From an uncultured Lachnospiraceae bacterium (GTDB lineage: Bacteria; Bacillota_A; Clostridia; Lachnospirales; Lachnospiraceae): a DNA stretch of 5,876 nucleotides. Under the pieces are notes generated by a model. The model saw only the letters and a program-made list of their open reading frames with translations, was not told the origin of the DNA and ran no database searches. The position numbers and the translations under genes were made by a program. Position 1 is the first letter of the stretch. Every line of letters starts with the position of its first letter. Positions 5,039 through 5,876 of this stretch are shown piece by piece. The DNA lies in contig CAJUQU010000265.1 in NCBI GenBank assembly GCA_910588595.1, forward strand, positions 1-5,876, in the 5' to 3' direction.

Positions 5039-5062
5039 CTTTTCAATTAAGGAGGAACAGTT

Positions 5063-5704
5063 ATGCAGTTGACAATCAGGGAACCCGGAAGCGCGATCAC
5101 GCATTTCATCGCATGTCTTATGGCAGCGATCGCGGCGTCGCCGCTCATCACCAAGGCACACGGAGGCATGACAGCCGTGTCACTTGCCATCTTCGCCGCG
5201 AGCATGATCCTTTTGTACGGGGCGAGTGCGCTCTATCACAGCGTCAATGCCACCGGAAAGGTACTGCGCATCTTTCGCAAGATCGACCACATGATGATCT
5301 TTGTGCTGATCGCAGGTTCTTACACGCCTGTGTGCCTGATCGTACTCGGCGGCAGCATGGGATATGCACTCCTTGCCCTTGTGTGGGGCGTCGCCATCGC
5401 CGGAATGCTTGTAAAAGCATTGTGGATCACCTGTCCAAAATGGTTTTCATCGATCATATATATCGCTATGGGCTGGCTGTGCCTGCTCGTTTTCGGCACG
5501 CTGTGGAACACGCTTCCCCACGCGGCATTCGGATGGCTGCTGGCTGGCGGCATCATCTATACGATCGGCGGCGTCATCTATGCACTGAAACTTCCTGTAT
5601 TCAACTCTCTGCACAGATATTTTGGCTCACATGAGATTTTTCATCTGTTTGTGATGGGTGGAAGTATCTGCCACTTTATCTTTATGTACTTTTACGTAGC
5701 ATGA
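5063..5704 (+). CDS. hemolysin III / PAQR-family seven-helix membrane protein
   Basis: A 213-aa integral membrane protein of the bacterial hemolysin III (YqfA/YplQ) branch of the PAQR superfamily, of the usual length. About seven hydrophobic helices can be placed at roughly 13-31, 38-57, 77-95, 99-119, 130-148, 154-174 and 192-212. The metal-site residues are intact: SALYH (Ser55, His59) in the second helix, KIDHMM (Asp75) in the third and HEIFH (His190, His194) in the last. EPGSAITH at the N-terminus is also typical. In eukaryotic relatives this site holds zinc and supports hydrolase activity; the bacterial role is unclear, with membrane lipid or fluidity homeostasis suggested, and the hemolysin label is historical. 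AAGGAGG (5049-5055) is 7 nt before the ATG. It is transcribed alone from its own promoter with a long structured leader. No clear terminator follows. Confidence 0.93.
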   Translation: MQLTIREPGSAITHFIACLMAAIAASPLITKAHGGMTAVSLAIFAASMILLYGASALYHSVNATGKVLRIFRKIDHMMIFVLIAGSYTPVCLIVLGGSMGYALLALVWGVAIAGMLVKALWITCPKWFSSIIYIAMGWLCLLVFGTLWNTLPHAAFGWLLAGGIIYTIGGVIYALKLPVFNSLHRYFGSHEIFHLFVMGGSICHFIFMYFYVA

Positions 5705-5786
5705 TGTTCGCGGCAGTGCCATGTACATCGTGCCTGCATCAGTCAATATCCAGATTCCCGCTCACAGAAGCATATTATATATGAAT

Positions 5787-5817
5787 CGAGCAGGGGAATG
5801 ACCTTCTCCACTACTCG
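5787..5817 (-). terminator. weak hairpin at the 3' side of the right-edge fragment
   Basis: CGAG (5787-5790) pairs with CTCG (5814-5817), and GGGGAA (5793-5798) can pair with TTCTCC (5804-5809) with one wobble when read as plus-strand RNA. On the minus strand that wobble becomes a mismatch, and the downstream sequence is ATTCATATATAAT rather than a U-tract. It could be an inefficient terminator for a leftward gene ending at 5811. Confidence 0.2.
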
Positions 5818-5876
5818 CGCACCGGGCACCCGTCAGCGAACCGATTTATCGGTTTGATGACATTCTTCCTCTGGGT
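5811..5876 (-). CDS. possible C-terminal fragment of a leftward gene cut by the window edge
   Basis: One minus-strand frame is open from the right edge to a TAG at 5811-5813 and gives 21 residues ending in INRFADGCPVRE. The other two minus frames stop sooner. The composition is protein-like but the fragment is far too short to identify. The frame also contains the dyad AACCGA-TTTA-TCGGTT (5839-5854), so a purely non-coding reading remains possible. The region between the PAQR stop (5704) and 5811 shows no gene. Confidence 0.25.
   Translation of the reverse strand, partial: TQRKNVIKPINRFADGCPVRE

Noticed and set aside
4969..5634. 221-codon plus-strand frame overlapping the PAQR gene
   Set aside because: It is Arg/His/Cys-rich with no domain, whereas the frame from 5063 is a clear PAQR protein with a consensus ribosome site.
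5704..5745. Imperfect hairpin GGCA...TGCC after the PAQR gene as a terminator
   Set aside because: The stem is short and interrupted, and no U-tract follows on the plus strand.
5704..5784. 26-codon ORF whose ATG overlaps the PAQR stop codon (TGATG)
   Set aside because: The overlap suggests coupling, but there is no ribosome site and the peptide has no recognisable features.
1..5876. CRISPR array, tRNA, rRNA, insertion sequence or phage attachment site
   Set aside because: No repeat-spacer pattern, cloverleaf with CCA, rRNA signature, terminal inverted repeat pair or transposase/integrase motif was seen on either strand.

Overview
The window looks like a chromosomal stretch of a Gram-positive Clostridia-type Firmicute, most likely a Lachnospiraceae-like gut anaerobe. 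The evidence is strong AAGGAGG-type ribosome sites, sigma-A style promoters, AT-rich intergenic DNA around mid-GC genes, and a gene set usual for that group: a LysM/G5/M23 cell-wall peptidase, a RelQ-like small alarmone synthetase and a hemolysin III/PAQR membrane protein. The taxon is inferred from style and family content; no marker gene is present. No transposase, integrase, CRISPR array, tRNA or rRNA was seen.

Layout. The left two-thirds is read leftward. A monocistronic peptidase gene (150-1718) has its own promoter (1770-1798) just beyond the strong terminator (1820-1882) of the next unit. That unit is a tight two-gene operon: a tail-anchored coiled-coil protein of unknown function (2543-3187) followed 10 nt later by a flavin reductase-like flavoprotein (1966-2532). 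An AT-rich gap (3188-3612) holds four hexamers spaced exactly 11 nt apart that resemble a PhoP/PhoB box, a possible rightward -10 element and a 14-bp hairpin. Next comes the leftward small alarmone synthetase gene (3613-4248).

The right third is read rightward. The synthetase gene and a small conserved-looking gene (4539-4805) are transcribed divergently from two promoters that carry the same TGGTACAAT extended -10 element. The small gene has a leader that can fold into a three-way junction ending just before its ribosome site, and its stop codon lies inside a textbook terminator. The PAQR/hemolysin III gene (5063-5704) has a consensus promoter and a leader of about 170 nt with two hairpins. 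The last 170 nt hold no convincing complete gene, only a possible C-terminal fragment of a leftward gene entering from the right edge.

The genes do not form one pathway. They look like independent housekeeping or stress units: wall remodelling, redox flavoprotein, (p)ppGpp synthesis and membrane homeostasis. The least explained parts are in non-coding DNA: the phased Pho-box-like array and the two structured leaders.
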